From an uncultured Alphaproteobacteria bacterium (GTDB taxonomy: Bacteria > Pseudomonadota > Alphaproteobacteria > RF32 > CAG-239), in contig CAMOLN010000064.1 of NCBI GenBank assembly GCA_946618745.1, positions 1 to 6,089 of the forward strand: a stretch of 6,089 nucleotides of DNA. The letters are read 5' to 3'. Position numbers and translations under genes: made by a program. Shown in pieces: positions 5,715 through 6,089 of this stretch (the stretch's first letter is position 1; each line of letters starts with the position of its first letter). Below the pieces are notes generated by a model that made no database searches, was not told the DNA's origin, and saw only the letters and a program-made list of their open reading frames with translations.

Positions 5715-5743
5715 ATCTAATTATTATTTTGCAGCTTTGTCAA
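5715..5743 (-). promoter_or_regulatory. Probable promoter of the purine nucleoside phosphorylase gene
   Basis: TTGACA (5743-5738), 17 nt and TTAGAT (5720-5715) lie on the minus strand, 34 nt before the ATG. The hexamers and spacing are identical to those before the 155-residue gene. The plus-strand sequence TTTTATCTCATCTAA (5706-5720) differs at one of 15 positions from 4828-4842. Confidence 0.55.
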
Positions 5744-5805
5744 ACAAAAATTTTCTCAAGTTTGTTTTTTCTTGTTTAGTCACGAAAACAACACCCCAAC
5801 TATTA

Positions 5806-5836
5806 TCATTGCGAGGAGGATGTAAATTCGACGTGG
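5806..5836 (+). repeat. Degenerate CATTGCGAGGAGG-type dispersed repeat fragment
   Basis: TCATTGCGAGGAGG, followed by ATTCGACGTGG, resembles the widespread bacterial intergenic repeat that runs CATTGCGAGGAG...GCGACGTGGCAATC. The end of that element is not kept here. The assignment is from memory of the motif. Confidence 0.45.
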
Positions 5837-5871
5837 TTTTTCCCGGCTTCTTTTGCTCAAGCTCTCTTTTA

Positions 5872-5911
5872 TGTCATTCTCTCTCCTTTTCTGTCATTCT
5901 CTCTCCTTTTC
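5872..5911 (+). repeat. Tandem repeat, two exact 20-nt units
   Basis: TGTCATTCTCTCTCCTTTTC occurs twice in a row (5872-5891, 5892-5911), and a third TGTCATTCTC opens the palindrome at 5912. A decayed unit may precede it (TCTCTTTTA, 5863-5871). The first nine to ten bases equal the end of the palindromic element, so the array looks like amplification of that end. Confidence 0.85.
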
Positions 5912-5940
5912 TGTCATTCTCGGGCTTGCCCCGAGAATCT
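5912..5940 (+). repeat. Palindromic element, left copy
   Basis: TGTCATTCTCGGGCTTG opens a hairpin with stem ATTCTCGGG (5916-5924) and CCCGAGAAT (5930-5938), 9 perfect pairs around a 5-nt loop. Elements of this form are frequent between genes in alphaproteobacteria. Confidence 0.8.
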
Positions 5941-5965
5941 AAAACAAATTAGCATCTGATTTCTT

Positions 5966-5994
5966 GGATCTTCGGGTCAAGCCCGAAGATGACA
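5966..5994 (-). repeat. Palindromic element, right inverted copy
   Basis: The stem is ATCTTCGGG (5968-5976) with CCCGAAGAT (5982-5990), again 9 pairs and a 5-nt loop. On the minus strand its end, TGTCATCTTCGGGCTTG (5994-5978), matches the left copy at 15 of 17 positions. The two copies are therefore inverted around a roughly 25-nt centre and could fold as one larger hairpin. Confidence 0.8.
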
Positions 5995-6089
5995 GAAAAT
6001 AAAAATCCCGAAGATGACAGAAAATAAAAATCCTGAAGATGACAGAAAATAAAAATCCTGAAGATGACAGAAAATAAAAATCCTGAAGA
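5985..6089 (+). repeat. Tandem array of 25-nt units, running off the window
   Basis: Units start at 5985, 6010, 6035 and 6060, followed by the first five bases of a fifth at 6085. Each reads GAAGATGACAGAAAATAAAA followed by ATCCT. The first unit ends CCC instead of CCT; the rest are identical. The GAAGATGACA part is the outer end of the right palindrome, so the array seems to have grown from it. There are no spacers, so this is not a CRISPR. Confidence 0.92.

Larger units (their letters stand above)
5744..6089. other. Non-coding repeat region upstream of the phosphorylase gene
   Basis: I see no credible gene here. An open plus-strand frame through 5617-5952 mostly reads low-complexity TC-rich repeats and overlaps the phosphorylase start. 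The stretch holds a CATTGCGAGG-type fragment, a 20-nt tandem repeat, two inverted palindromes and a 25-nt tandem array, listed separately. Confidence 0.75.

Noticed and set aside
5617..5952. Plus-strand open frame of 111 codons
   Set aside because: It overlaps the start of the phosphorylase gene and ends in translated tandem repeats rich in Ser, Phe and Leu.
5985..6089. CRISPR array
   Set aside because: The 25-nt units abut directly with no variable spacers.

Overview
The window reads as AT-rich bacterial chromosome, most likely from an alphaproteobacterium, perhaps a host-associated or uncultured one. This placement is an inference. It rests on dispersed palindromes at the right end of the TGTCATTCTCGGGCTTG / CATTGCGAGGAGG type, which are common in alphaproteobacterial intergenic DNA, and on Gram-negative envelope proteins at the left end. 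I see no rRNA, tRNA, CRISPR array, transposase or phage gene.

Left block (1-2525), minus strand. A DUF3015 family small secreted protein (1947-2405) is followed by a large Lnb_N/DUF4105 family envelope protein (1-1778), cut by the left window edge. The second gene uses a TTG start with a good ribosome binding site. Between them lies a 101-nt nested hairpin (1836-1936). Its inner part is a convincing rho-independent terminator for the DUF3015 gene, and a probable separate promoter for the DUF4105 gene follows it.

Middle block (2526-4347), plus strand. It holds an unrecognised 234-residue protein (2607-3311) with its own terminator, then a membrane protein (3505-4299). The membrane protein joins a SemiSWEET/PQ-loop-like three-helix domain to a GGDEF domain that has lost its catalytic signature but keeps an RxxD inhibitory-site motif. 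A 21-nt sequence is repeated exactly upstream of both genes, about 110 nt before each start codon.

Right block (4312-5743), minus strand. A class I purine nucleoside phosphorylase (4883-5680) is followed by an unrecognised 155-residue protein (4328-4795). The two carry strikingly similar promoter regions (TTGACA-N17-TTAGAT plus a shared downstream stretch). The small gene ends inside a bidirectional terminator that it shares with the convergent PQ-loop/GGDEF gene.

The last 346 bases (5744-6089) are non-coding repeat DNA. Two inverted palindromic elements are flanked on the left by 20-nt tandem repeats and on the right by 25-nt tandem repeats that run off the window.

The best candidates for undescribed biology are the PQ-loop/degenerate-GGDEF fusion, a possible c-di-GMP sensing membrane protein, and the DUF3015-DUF4105 envelope pair. 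The two orphan proteins have no function I can assign.
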